From Candidatus Neomicrothrix sp. UBA2974 (GTDB lineage Bacteria > Actinomycetota > Acidimicrobiia > Acidimicrobiales > MedAcidi-G1), in contig DEAU01000009.1 of NCBI GenBank assembly GCA_002348705.1, positions 1 to 30,290 of the forward strand: a DNA stretch of 30,290 bases. Reading direction: 5' to 3'. The translations under genes were made by a program, and so were the position numbers. The notes beneath the pieces were generated by a model, which saw only the letters and a program-made list of their open reading frames with translations, was not told the DNA's origin and did no database searches. Of the stretch, positions 1-10,670 are shown in pieces; position 1 is the stretch's first letter, and each line of letters starts with the position of its first letter.

Positions 1-42
1 AGACCAAACAGCCCCCGACGACGAAAGGGAGTAGTCAGGCCC

Positions 43-936
43 GTGGTGGCCCATTCCTCCTCGCCGCTTCGCACCGTGACCGATGACGAGCTCGCGACAT
101 TCCGGCGGGACGGAGTCGTCCACCTAACCTCGATCCTCCCAGCGAACTGGCTTAGCTATCTGGCAGAACCGGTCGAAGCAACAATCGTCGACCAGACTGT
201 GACCGCCGATATGACAGCGCTGCGGGCTGATCTGACCGGATCCGAACCAATCGACCGCCCGCGTTTCCTCTCCGGTGTCGACCATTGGCTAAACGACCCA
301 GCATTCGCCAACTTCGCCAGTCACTCGCCGCTGCCGGCGCTCGCTGGCGCCCTCCTAAGCGCCCAACGGATACACCTCTACGAGGACTCGGTCCTTGTCA
401 AAGAACCTGGGTCCGGCGAGAGCACTGTGCTGCACCAGGACCTCGGCTATTTTCACCTCGAAGGCGACCGGATCTGCACAATTTGGGTCCCACTCGACCC
501 CGTGGACGCGGAAAATGGAGCCGTGGCCTACCTGCGGGGTTCCCATCTGACAGGCCTAGTCCATCAGCCCAACTGGTTCGTAACTGACGACCCTCTACCT
601 AACGCCACCGGCGAACCATTGCCAGTCGTAAGAGAAGACGACCCCCGCTTCGTCCAATTCGATGCCCAGCCCGGCGACCTGATCGTTCATCACGCCGCCA
701 CGCTCCACCGAGCCGGCCCCAACCGGTCTACCAGCCGTCGACGTCGCGCTGTCTCGGTTCGCTACTGCGGTGACGGTGTCCGACACCTCGTCCGACCTGG
801 GTCCCCCACCAAGCCCCACCACAATGTTGGTCAGGAAAGAGATGCAACGGGCTACGGAGCCGTCAGATCTGGCGACCTAGTCGTCGACCACCCTGGGTGT
901 CCGCTGGTCTGGGAACAAAACCTAGGGTCCACCTAG
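43..936 (+). CDS. Phytanoyl-CoA dioxygenase (PhyH) family Fe(II)/2-oxoglutarate oxygenase
   Basis: A 297-residue member of the PhyH family of non-haem iron, 2-oxoglutarate-dependent hydroxylases. Visible features are the facial-triad HxD as His131-Gln-Asp133 in HQDLGYF, the distal histidine in LHRAGPNRS (about His222), and a downstream Arg-rich strand (about 233-240) that should hold the 2-oxoglutarate carboxylate. The opening stretch around residues 13-30 (DDELATFRRDGVVHL) is the usual PhyH N-terminus. The start is GTG at 43, with GGGAG at 27-31 as ribosome site; a second GTG follows directly. Its stop TAG shares one base with a possible GTG start of the downstream acyl-CoA ligase, so the two are probably co-translated. 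The substrate is not readable: PhyH proteins hydroxylate acyl-CoAs, free acids or small molecules. The link to a CoA ligase favours an acyl-type substrate, which is inference. Confidence 0.88.
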   Translation: MVAHSSSPLRTVTDDELATFRRDGVVHLTSILPANWLSYLAEPVEATIVDQTVTADMTALRADLTGSEPIDRPRFLSGVDHWLNDPAFANFASHSPLPALAGALLSAQRIHLYEDSVLVKEPGSGESTVLHQDLGYFHLEGDRICTIWVPLDPVDAENGAVAYLRGSHLTGLVHQPNWFVTDDPLPNATGEPLPVVREDDPRFVQFDAQPGDLIVHHAATLHRAGPNRSTSRRRRAVSVRYCGDGVRHLVRPGSPTKPHHNVGQERDATGYGAVRSGDLVVDHPGCPLVWEQNLGST

Positions 937-2570
937 TGAACGCCCCTTGGAACACCATTCCTCAATTGGTCGATGCCGCGGCCGAGCAATTTAGTGACCG
1001 CGAAGCCTTCGTCGAGGAAGACCAACGTTGGTCTTTCGACGAGTACCGCAACCGGATCCATGAGGCGTCGCGTGCCCTAATGGCTCGTGGCATCAGGCAC
1101 GGTGACCGAATTGCCGTCTGGGCGCCCAACCTCGCGAACTGGGCATTGGCCGCTCTGGGCGCCCATTGTGTCGGCGCTGTACTGGTACCTATCAACACTC
1201 GATTTAAGGGTCGAGAGGCCTCCGATCTGCTGGCTCGATCATCGGCCCGCATCCTCTTCACCGTCACCGACTTCCTCGACGTCGACTACACAGCCCTTCT
1301 CTACGATGCTGGTGCAGGTCCAGATGACCTTGAGACCCTCGACGAGGTCGTAGTCCTCCGCGGAACGGTCCCCGACGGTTGCACCTCCTGGGACGAATTC
1401 TTGGCCTCCGGATCGACGGTGGACGACGCCGACCGGTCAGCCCGGTCAGCTGCGGTGACCGGCGACGACCTGTGTCACATCATGTTTACTTCCGGGACTA
1501 CCGGCAAGCCCAAGGGGGCAATGCTGCGCCATTCGGCCGTGTGCCGCTCCTTCCTATCGTGGAGCGAGGTAATCGGCCTAGCAGAGGGCGACCGTTACCT
1601 AGTGGTGAACCCGTTCTTTCACGCGTTCGGACTCAATTCGGGGATTCTCGCCTGCCTCATGAAGGGCGTGACGCTCCTACCCCATCCGGTTTTCGATGTC
1701 ACATCAGTCATTCGCCGGGTTGCCGAAGAAAGAATCACCATGCTCCCGGGTCCACCAGCCATATACCAGACGATCCTTAGCCACCCAGACATCGAACTCG
1801 CCGACCTTTCGACGCTTCGCCTAGCAGTTACCGGCGCGGCGACTATCCCGGTGCAAATGATCCACGACATGCGCGATCGCCTCGGCTTCGAGAAGGTAGT
1901 CACTGGATACGGCCTGACTGAGTCATCGGGCATCGCCACGATGTGCCGCCACGACGACGATCCTGACCTGATTGCCGGCACCTCGGGACGAGCCATCGAC
2001 GACGTTGAAGTTCGTGTCGTTGACCCTGACGGTTTCCAGTGTCAGGCGGGTGAAGCAGGGGAGGTGGTAATCCGCGGCTACAACGTGATGGTCGGCTATC
2101 TCGATGATCAAGAACAGACCGTTGAGGCAATCGACAATGACGGATGGCTCCGCAGCGGCGACATCGGTGTGATGGATAACAACGGCTACCTCCGCATTAC
2201 CGACCGGGTAAAGGACATGTTCATCAACGGTGGATTCAACGTTTATCCAGCCGAGGTCGAGGGCCTAATGCTGGCCCATCCGTCCATTGCCCAGGTCGCC
2301 GTGGTGGGCATGCCCGATGACCGCCTCGGTGAGGTCGGCGCTGCCTTCGTCGTCGCAGTTCAAGGCACCGATCCCGATCCCGATCACCTAGTGGACTGGT
2401 GCCAATCCAAGATGGCCAACTACAAGGCTCCCCGACAGATCACCATTGTTGACACCCTCCCACTCAACGCCAGCGGCAAGGTCCTCAAGTTCGAACTCCG
2501 CGAGCAGATCGCCGCCACCCAAAACCCCGAGGTGAAGAACGCACGGTCAGTAACGCACCACGGGGCCTAA
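936..2570 (+). CDS. FadD-type acyl-CoA synthetase (AMP-forming ligase)
   Basis: ANL-superfamily ligase that activates a carboxylic acid to its acyl-AMP and then its CoA thioester. All core motifs are present (numbered from an upstream in-frame GTG at 897): the P-loop TSGTTGKPKG at 198-207, YGLTESSG at 338-345, the SGDIG aspartate near 422, the hinge DRVKDMFINGG at 436-446, and the C-terminal catalytic lysine in NASGKVLK (Lys528). The overall pattern, TIPQLVDAAAEQF at the start and GGFNVYPAEVE in the hinge domain, resembles the FadD3/FadD17 group of actinobacteria rather than long-chain FadD. I place the start at GTG 936, which shares a base with the upstream TAG (TAGTG). The GTG at 897 would add 13 residues overlapping the PhyH gene and lacks a ribosome site. 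The substrate is unknown; steroid-ring propionates or branched acids are possible by family only. Confidence 0.88.
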   Translation: MNAPWNTIPQLVDAAAEQFSDREAFVEEDQRWSFDEYRNRIHEASRALMARGIRHGDRIAVWAPNLANWALAALGAHCVGAVLVPINTRFKGREASDLLARSSARILFTVTDFLDVDYTALLYDAGAGPDDLETLDEVVVLRGTVPDGCTSWDEFLASGSTVDDADRSARSAAVTGDDLCHIMFTSGTTGKPKGAMLRHSAVCRSFLSWSEVIGLAEGDRYLVVNPFFHAFGLNSGILACLMKGVTLLPHPVFDVTSVIRRVAEERITMLPGPPAIYQTILSHPDIELADLSTLRLAVTGAATIPVQMIHDMRDRLGFEKVVTGYGLTESSGIATMCRHDDDPDLIAGTSGRAIDDVEVRVVDPDGFQCQAGEAGEVVIRGYNVMVGYLDDQEQTVEAIDNDGWLRSGDIGVMDNNGYLRITDRVKDMFINGGFNVYPAEVEGLMLAHPSIAQVAVVGMPDDRLGEVGAAFVVAVQGTDPDPDHLVDWCQSKMANYKAPRQITIVDTLPLNASGKVLKFELREQIAATQNPEVKNARSVTHHGA

Positions 2571-2599
2571 CCGGGCGCGCCGGTAGCCTGCACTCGGTT

Positions 2600-5797
<3,198 letters not shown>

Positions 5798-5821
5798 ACC
5801 AACCTTTCAGACCGCGGCCAC

Positions 5822-6793
5822 TCAGTCGTCGAGGCGACGACCCTCCTCAACCAAGTTGATTTCCCAGATGACCTGCTCTAAGCGATCCGAGGCGGTGATC
5901 GTCGGGTAGCGAAGCGGATTATCTGGGGTGACGCAGGTCGGTAGGGGCGAAAGAAGTGTCCAAGGAGTCGGATGACAGAACTGGACCACAGAGTGGCGCT
6001 CGCCTGGCCCTTCAGCCAACACCCGATGAATTCCTGGGGGAATGAGCCCGTTGGTGAGGTGGTCGAGCATGATCCCGGTATTGACGATTACGTGACCATC
6101 TGGTGGGACAGCATCCACCCACTCGTCACCGATCTTCACCTGCAGACCCGGGGCTGTTGCCCGGGGTAGAGCCGTGATCAGGTTGATATCACCATGCTCG
6201 GCGGCCCAAACATGCTCGGCTCCCGGAGCAGCGGCCATTGACGGGTAATGAAGTGCCCGGGTAAGCGCCGCGCCGTCCCGAAGCATCACATCGAAGAAAC
6301 CCTCGTCGACACCAATCCCTTCGGCCAAAATCCGCAAAACTCTGCGCTGCAATTCAAGAGTGACCTCATGGAAGTTCATAAGGACCTCGGTAGTCCCGGG
6401 TATGTCCTCGTCAGGCAGGGTCGGGGTGCCGTAACGGTGGGGGAACCGGCGCCGAAGTGGGTGGCCCTCCGGCACAGGAGAACTCCAGTTGAGCATTTCC
6501 TTCCAGTCCGGCACCTCGGACACCGCCGCAGTCTCCACCAGCAGACCCGTGTAGCCGGTCTGTCCGTTAGCGCCCGGCACCGTGTATCGCTCTTTCCTTT
6601 CCTGCGAAAGAGCAAAAAACTCGGCTAGGCGACCGTAGGCATCGTCAAGAAGATCCTCGGAAAGATCGTGACGCACATACACGAAACCGGTGGCGAGGCT
6701 TCGCATTGTGCCATCGACCACAGCGTGCCGCGCAGCAGCCCCACCCGACTCGAAGGCCGGAAGGTCCACATCCAAGATCGATAAGCCGCCCAT
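5822..6793 (-). CDS. Isopenicillin-N-synthase-like Fe(II)/2-oxoglutarate oxygenase
   Basis: A 323-residue oxygenase of the IPNS/ACC-oxidase/gibberellin-oxidase superfamily. An N-terminal DIOX_N-like segment runs from about 5 to 125 (LDVDLPAFESGG, then SLATGFVYVRHD). The catalytic 2OG-FeII domain supplies the metal ligands His200 and Asp202 (EHGDINLITAL) and His256 (GIHRVLAEGPG). RHS at 266-268 is the Arg-x-Ser pair that binds the co-substrate carboxylate. The family spans 2OG-dependent hydroxylases and oxidative cyclases, so the substrate cannot be named. It stands alone: convergent with ileS across a 24-base gap and divergent from nrdA across a 383-base region. The ATG start at 6793 has no strong ribosome site. 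Nothing around it resembles a beta-lactam or ethylene cluster, so I call it an orphan hydroxylase. Confidence 0.87.
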   Translation of the reverse strand: MGGLSILDVDLPAFESGGAAARHAVVDGTMRSLATGFVYVRHDLSEDLLDDAYGRLAEFFALSQERKERYTVPGANGQTGYTGLLVETAAVSEVPDWKEMLNWSSPVPEGHPLRRRFPHRYGTPTLPDEDIPGTTEVLMNFHEVTLELQRRVLRILAEGIGVDEGFFDVMLRDGAALTRALHYPSMAAAPGAEHVWAAEHGDINLITALPRATAPGLQVKIGDEWVDAVPPDGHVIVNTGIMLDHLTNGLIPPGIHRVLAEGPGERHSVVQFCHPTPWTLLSPLPTCVTPDNPLRYPTITASDRLEQVIWEINLVEEGRRLDD

Positions 6794-7176
6794 AGACCCA
6801 CGTTAGGCCGCGCCCTCGTGTCAGCGACCGGTCCAGAGACAGGGTTAAGCAACCGGTAACAATCCACATCAACTCTCGCTAACTCCGCAATCAGACCCTC
6901 CGAACCGACTCCAAAAAGGGCTACTCCAAAAGAATCTGGGCAGACAACAACGAATCGCTTGACATGCATGTAATTACATGCGTGCAATTCATATTCCCGG
7001 GACACGCCCCGGTCCACCCCTCGACCGGCCTCGGGCAACCGAAACGCCGGCGCCACGAAGGGGGATCGAGCGTCGTGACTCGGGAACGACATAGGTGCCC
7101 GAAGTCCAATACGACGGGTGCGGCGGGCAACCAGGCTCCGGCAGAAGGCCGGGCGAAGGGCAGGAAAGCGAGAGAG
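6794..7176. other. Intergenic leader between oxygenase and nrdA
   Basis: This is 383 bases without a supportable gene. It holds the TTGACA box and 16-bp palindrome described separately, then a G+C-rich stretch with a 6-bp hairpin (CCGGTC at 7009-7014 pairing with GACCGG at 7023-7028, 8-base loop). It ends in GGAAAG and GAGAG purine runs before the nrdA ATG. An open frame continues upstream of nrdA to ATG 6964, but its Arg/Lys/Gly-rich translation resembles no RNR N-terminus and its ATG lies inside the palindrome, so I treat it as untranslated leader. I looked for cobalamin-riboswitch signatures (a GCCACTG-type B12 box) and did not find one. Confidence 0.6.
6959..6988 (+). promoter_or_regulatory. 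Candidate nrdAB promoter with palindromic operator
   Basis: TTGACA (6959-6964) is an exact -35 consensus. Eighteen bases on is TGCAAT (6983-6988), matching four of six -10 positions. The spacer is almost filled by the perfect 16-bp palindrome GCATGTAATTACATGC (6966-6981), centred between 6973 and 6974. A dimeric repressor bound there would block RNA polymerase. It does not match the NrdR box pattern well (recalled consensus acaCwAtATaTwGtgt), and I see no second copy at NrdR-like spacing. The regulator is therefore unknown. Control of nrdAB is the natural reading because the opposite-strand oxygenase gene starts 166 bases away. Confidence 0.5.
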
Positions 7177-9582
7177 ATGGCAATCACCGAGGACCGGGTC
7201 GGAAGCGCTGATCTTGCCAACGGCGGATCTACCACGATGAAGGTCCGCAAGCGAAATGGCGACCTGGAGCCAGTCGACGTCAACAAGATCGTCCGGGCGG
7301 TGGAGCGTTGTGCCGACGGCTTAGCAGGAGTCGACCCGATGCGTGTCGCTACCCGCACTATCTCTGGCCTGTGCGATGGCGCAACCACCGAGGAACTTGA
7401 CGAACTCTCCATCAGAACCTCGGCAGCCTTCATCGTTGAGGAACCCAACTACTCCCGACTAGCTGCCCGGCTACTAGCCACCGTCATCGACAAGGAGGTC
7501 CGCAATCAGGACATCCACTCTTTCTCCCAGTCAGTAGCCATGGGCGTCGACGAAGGCCTGATCGGTTCTGATGTGGCTGAGTTCGTGGCTACCAACGCCC
7601 GCAAGCTGAATGACACCATCGAGGCTGATCGGGATCACCTATTCGAATTCTTCGGCCTACGAACCGTCTATGACCGATACCTGCTCCGCCACCCCGAGGA
7701 CCGCAAGGTCGTCGAGACACCCCAGTACTTCTTCCTCCGAGTGGCTTGCGGCCTGTCGGCCAGTCCTGAAGAGGCCATCCGCTTTTACCGTCTTATCTCA
7801 TCACTCGAGTACCTACCGTCAAGTCCGACACTATTTAACTCGGGCACTAGCCACCCCCAGATGTCCAGCTGCTACCTCCTCGACTCTCCAGAAGACAGCC
7901 TGGATGGCATCTACAAGCGCTATGCCGACATAGCCAAGCTCTCAAAGTTCGCCGGCGGCATCGGCGTAGCGTGGCACCGAATCCGGTCCAAGGGCTCGCT
8001 TATACGAGGCACCAACGGCCTATCCAATGGCATCGTCCCATGGCTGAAGACTCTCGATAGCTCGGTTGCCGCCGTCAATCAGGGCGGCCGTCGCAAGGGG
8101 GCAGCCTGCGTCTACCTGGAGTCTTGGCATTCCGACATCGAAGACTTCCTCGACCTAAGAGAGAACACGGGCGACCCGCAGCGCAGGACCCACAACCTCA
8201 ATCTGGCTAACTGGGTCCCCGACCTATTCATGGAACGGGTAGAGAAGGACTGGCAGTGGTCACTCTTCGACCCAGCCAAGGTCCCGCACCTGACCGATTT
8301 GTATGGACCAGCGTTCGAGGCCGCCTATCTCAAGGCAGAGGAGGAAGGCAATTACGAGCGTCAGGTCCCAGCACGCGAGCTTTACAGCCGGATGATGCGC
8401 TCGCTAGCCCAGACAGGTAATGGCTGGATGACCTTCAAAGACGCCTCAAACCTGAAATGCAACCAGACCGGAACCGAAGGGCGTGTGGTTCACCTCTCCA
8501 ATCTGTGCACCGAGATCCTCGAGGTCACCGACCAGGACGAGACCGCCGTATGCAACTTGGGATCGGTCAACCTCGGCACTCTAGTAACTGACGGTGCTTT
8601 CAACTTCGAGCGTCTCGCAGAGGTAGTCCGACTGGCCGTGCCGTTCCTCGACCGAGTTATTGACATCAACTACTACCCAACGCATGAGGCTTCCAAGTCC
8701 AACTCAGCGTGGCGGCCGGTGGGCATGGGCTTAATGGGCCTCCAGGACGTCTTTTTCAAACTGGGCCTGCCTTTCGACTCGCCCGAGGCTCGAGAGATTT
8801 CGGCCCGTATCTCCGAGGAGATCTATTTCAACGCCTTGTGGGCATCAACCGAGTTGGCCCAAGCGGCCGGCAGTCCACACGACAACTACGCGCTAACCCG
8901 AGCCTCGAAAGGTGATCTGCAGTTCGATCTGTGGGGTGTTGAACCTTCGGACCCATCGCGGTGGGATGGTTTGAAGGCCCGTATCGCTGAACACGGCCTT
9001 CGCAATTCGCTGCTCATTGCCATCGCCCCAACAGCCACCATTGCCTCAATCGCTGGCTGCTGTGAATGTATAGAGCCTCAGGTCTCCAATCTCTTCAAAC
9101 GAGAGACGCTGTCCGGCGAGTTCTTACAAATCAACCGTTATTTGGTGCGCGAACTCCAACAAAGAGGCTTATGGAACGAGGCCATGGCCAATCGGGTGAA
9201 GATGGCAGAAGGCTCGATCCAGGAGGTCGAGGATATGCCCGAAGACCTGAAGGAGGTATATCGAACGGCATGGGAGATTCCGATGCGGTCGCTGATCGAC
9301 ATGGCGGCGGACCGGGGTGCATACATCGATCAAAGCCAATCACTGAACCTCTTCATGGAGTCACCGACCATCGGCAAACTCAGTTCCATGTACCTCCACG
9401 CTTGGAAAGCTGGTGTGAAAACCACCTATTACCTGCGGTCCCGACCAGCTACCAGGATCAACAAGACAACTATCGGAGGTCCGATCGGCGGGGGTGAGTC
9501 CGTTGAGAAGCCCTCGTTCACTGACGCCGAGGCCGTGTCCTGCTCGTTGGAGAACCCTGAGGCGTGCGAGGCGTGCGACTAA
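7177..9582 (+). CDS. nrdA: Ribonucleoside-diphosphate reductase, class Ia large subunit
   Basis: Reduces ribonucleoside diphosphates to deoxyribonucleotides with NrdB; 801 residues from ATG 7177, chosen for the purine-rich ribosome site (aggaaagcgagag) just upstream. An ATP-cone (about 21-110, beginning MKVRKRNGDLEPVDVNKI) should give dATP/ATP activity control. The active-site loop has Asn442, Cys444 and Glu446 in SNLCTEI. The redox cysteine pair is Cys232 (SSCYLL) and Cys459 (AVCNLGSVNL). The radical-transfer tyrosines are Tyr751-Tyr752 in TTYYLR. The C-terminal tail ends CEACD, the CxxC shuttle reduced by thioredoxin or glutaredoxin. Everything needed for activity is present. Its stop TAA shares one base with the nrdB ATG. 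A longer frame to 6964 exists but is unlikely. Confidence 0.95.
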   Translation: MAITEDRVGSADLANGGSTTMKVRKRNGDLEPVDVNKIVRAVERCADGLAGVDPMRVATRTISGLCDGATTEELDELSIRTSAAFIVEEPNYSRLAARLLATVIDKEVRNQDIHSFSQSVAMGVDEGLIGSDVAEFVATNARKLNDTIEADRDHLFEFFGLRTVYDRYLLRHPEDRKVVETPQYFFLRVACGLSASPEEAIRFYRLISSLEYLPSSPTLFNSGTSHPQMSSCYLLDSPEDSLDGIYKRYADIAKLSKFAGGIGVAWHRIRSKGSLIRGTNGLSNGIVPWLKTLDSSVAAVNQGGRRKGAACVYLESWHSDIEDFLDLRENTGDPQRRTHNLNLANWVPDLFMERVEKDWQWSLFDPAKVPHLTDLYGPAFEAAYLKAEEEGNYERQVPARELYSRMMRSLAQTGNGWMTFKDASNLKCNQTGTEGRVVHLSNLCTEILEVTDQDETAVCNLGSVNLGTLVTDGAFNFERLAEVVRLAVPFLDRVIDINYYPTHEASKSNSAWRPVGMGLMGLQDVFFKLGLPFDSPEAREISARISEEIYFNALWASTELAQAAGSPHDNYALTRASKGDLQFDLWGVEPSDPSRWDGLKARIAEHGLRNSLLIAIAPTATIASIAGCCECIEPQVSNLFKRETLSGEFLQINRYLVRELQQRGLWNEAMANRVKMAEGSIQEVEDMPEDLKEVYRTAWEIPMRSLIDMAADRGAYIDQSQSLNLFMESPTIGKLSSMYLHAWKAGVKTTYYLRSRPATRINKTTIGGPIGGGESVEKPSFTDAEAVSCSLENPEACEACD

Positions 9583-10670
9583 TGGCGCTGGCAGAAGCAC
9601 CCTTTGACGAGAGTTCGCACGAGGCAGCATCCAACCCAAGCGAAGCGCCAGTTGGTGGTGCCCGTCGTACCAACATCTTGGACCCGGGCTTCGACCTAAC
9701 GCTCCGGCCAATGCGCTACCCCGAGTTTTTCGAGATGTACCGGGACGCAATCAAGAACACCTGGACAGTCGACGAGATCGATTTCTCAGATGACCTGGTC
9801 GATCTAGACCGCAAGTTGGTCCCGGCCGAGAAGCACCTCATCAACCGACTGGTCGCCTTCTTCGCTACCGGCGACTCAATCGTGGCCAACAATCTGGTTC
9901 TGAACCTTTACCAACACATCAACGCCCCTGAGGCACGGATGTATCTGTCGCGTCAACTCTATGAAGAGGCTCTCCACGTCCAGTTCTACCTGACGTTGCT
10001 CGACAACTACATCCCCGATATGGCAGAGCGAGAAGCGGCTTTCGCAGCAATCCACAACATCCCGTCAATCGCCAAGAAGGGTGAATTCTGCTTCAAGTGG
10101 ATGAATGCCATTGAACACGTGGAAGAGCTGGACACCGACGAAAAACGCAAGTCGTTCTTGTTGAACCTCATCTGCTTCGCCACCTGCATCGAAGGCCTGT
10201 TTTTCTTCGCTGCTTTCGCGTATGTCTACTTCCTGCGCTCCAAGGGGCTACTCAACGGCCTTGCCGCAGGCACCAACTGGGTCTTTCGCGACGAGAGCTG
10301 CCACATGAACTTCGCCTTCGAGGTCATCAACACAGTGCGACGCGAACAGCCTGAACTGTTCGATGCAGAACTGGGCGAACGCATTTACGAAATGCTGGCT
10401 GAGGCCATCGATTGTGAATACCAGTTCGCCGAAGACCTCCTCGGTCAAGGAGTGCCCGGCATGTCGACTGCCGACACCAGGCAGTACTTACAGTTCGTCG
10501 CCGACCAGCGGCTTGTGCAGCTGGGCCTAGAGCGTCGATACCACGTCGGTAATCCGTTCGGCTTCATGGAACTTCAGGACGTACAGGAGCTCACCAACTT
10601 TTTCGAACGCACGGTTGCCGCCTATCAGGTGGGTGTCGAAGGCGATGTGTCCTTCGACGAGGACTTCTAG
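9582..10670 (+). CDS. nrdB: Ribonucleoside-diphosphate reductase, class Ia small (radical) subunit
   Basis: Ferritin-like di-iron protein that carries the tyrosyl radical for NrdA; 362 residues from ATG 9582. Metal ligands are visible as Asp98 (ATGDSIV), Glu129 and His132 (YEEALHVQFY), Glu204 (TCIEGLFF), and Glu238 and His241 (RDESCHMNFA). Tyr136 sits four residues after His132, the position of E. coli Tyr122. This argues for a normal tyrosyl-radical class Ia enzyme rather than the Tyr-less class Ic type. The start overlaps the nrdA stop (TAATG), which is typical of translational coupling. A GTG at 9564 would add six residues inside nrdA and is less likely. The stop overlaps the stop of the opposite-strand PhoX-like gene by four bases (CTAG), leaving no room for a separate terminator. 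Confidence 0.95.
   Translation: MALAEAPFDESSHEAASNPSEAPVGGARRTNILDPGFDLTLRPMRYPEFFEMYRDAIKNTWTVDEIDFSDDLVDLDRKLVPAEKHLINRLVAFFATGDSIVANNLVLNLYQHINAPEARMYLSRQLYEEALHVQFYLTLLDNYIPDMAEREAAFAAIHNIPSIAKKGEFCFKWMNAIEHVEELDTDEKRKSFLLNLICFATCIEGLFFFAAFAYVYFLRSKGLLNGLAAGTNWVFRDESCHMNFAFEVINTVRREQPELFDAELGERIYEMLAEAIDCEYQFAEDLLGQGVPGMSTADTRQYLQFVADQRLVQLGLERRYHVGNPFGFMELQDVQELTNFFERTVAAYQVGVEGDVSFDEDF

Noticed and set aside
2570..2584. ACCGG/CCGGT hairpin between the ligase gene and ileS as a terminator
   Set aside because: Five-base stem, no T-run, and only 29 bases between co-directional genes; chance in G+C-rich DNA is more likely.
6964..7176. Upstream extension of nrdA to an ATG at 6964
   Set aside because: Low-complexity basic translation not seen in NrdA, and the ATG is inside a promoter-like palindrome; ATG 7177 has a purine-rich ribosome site.
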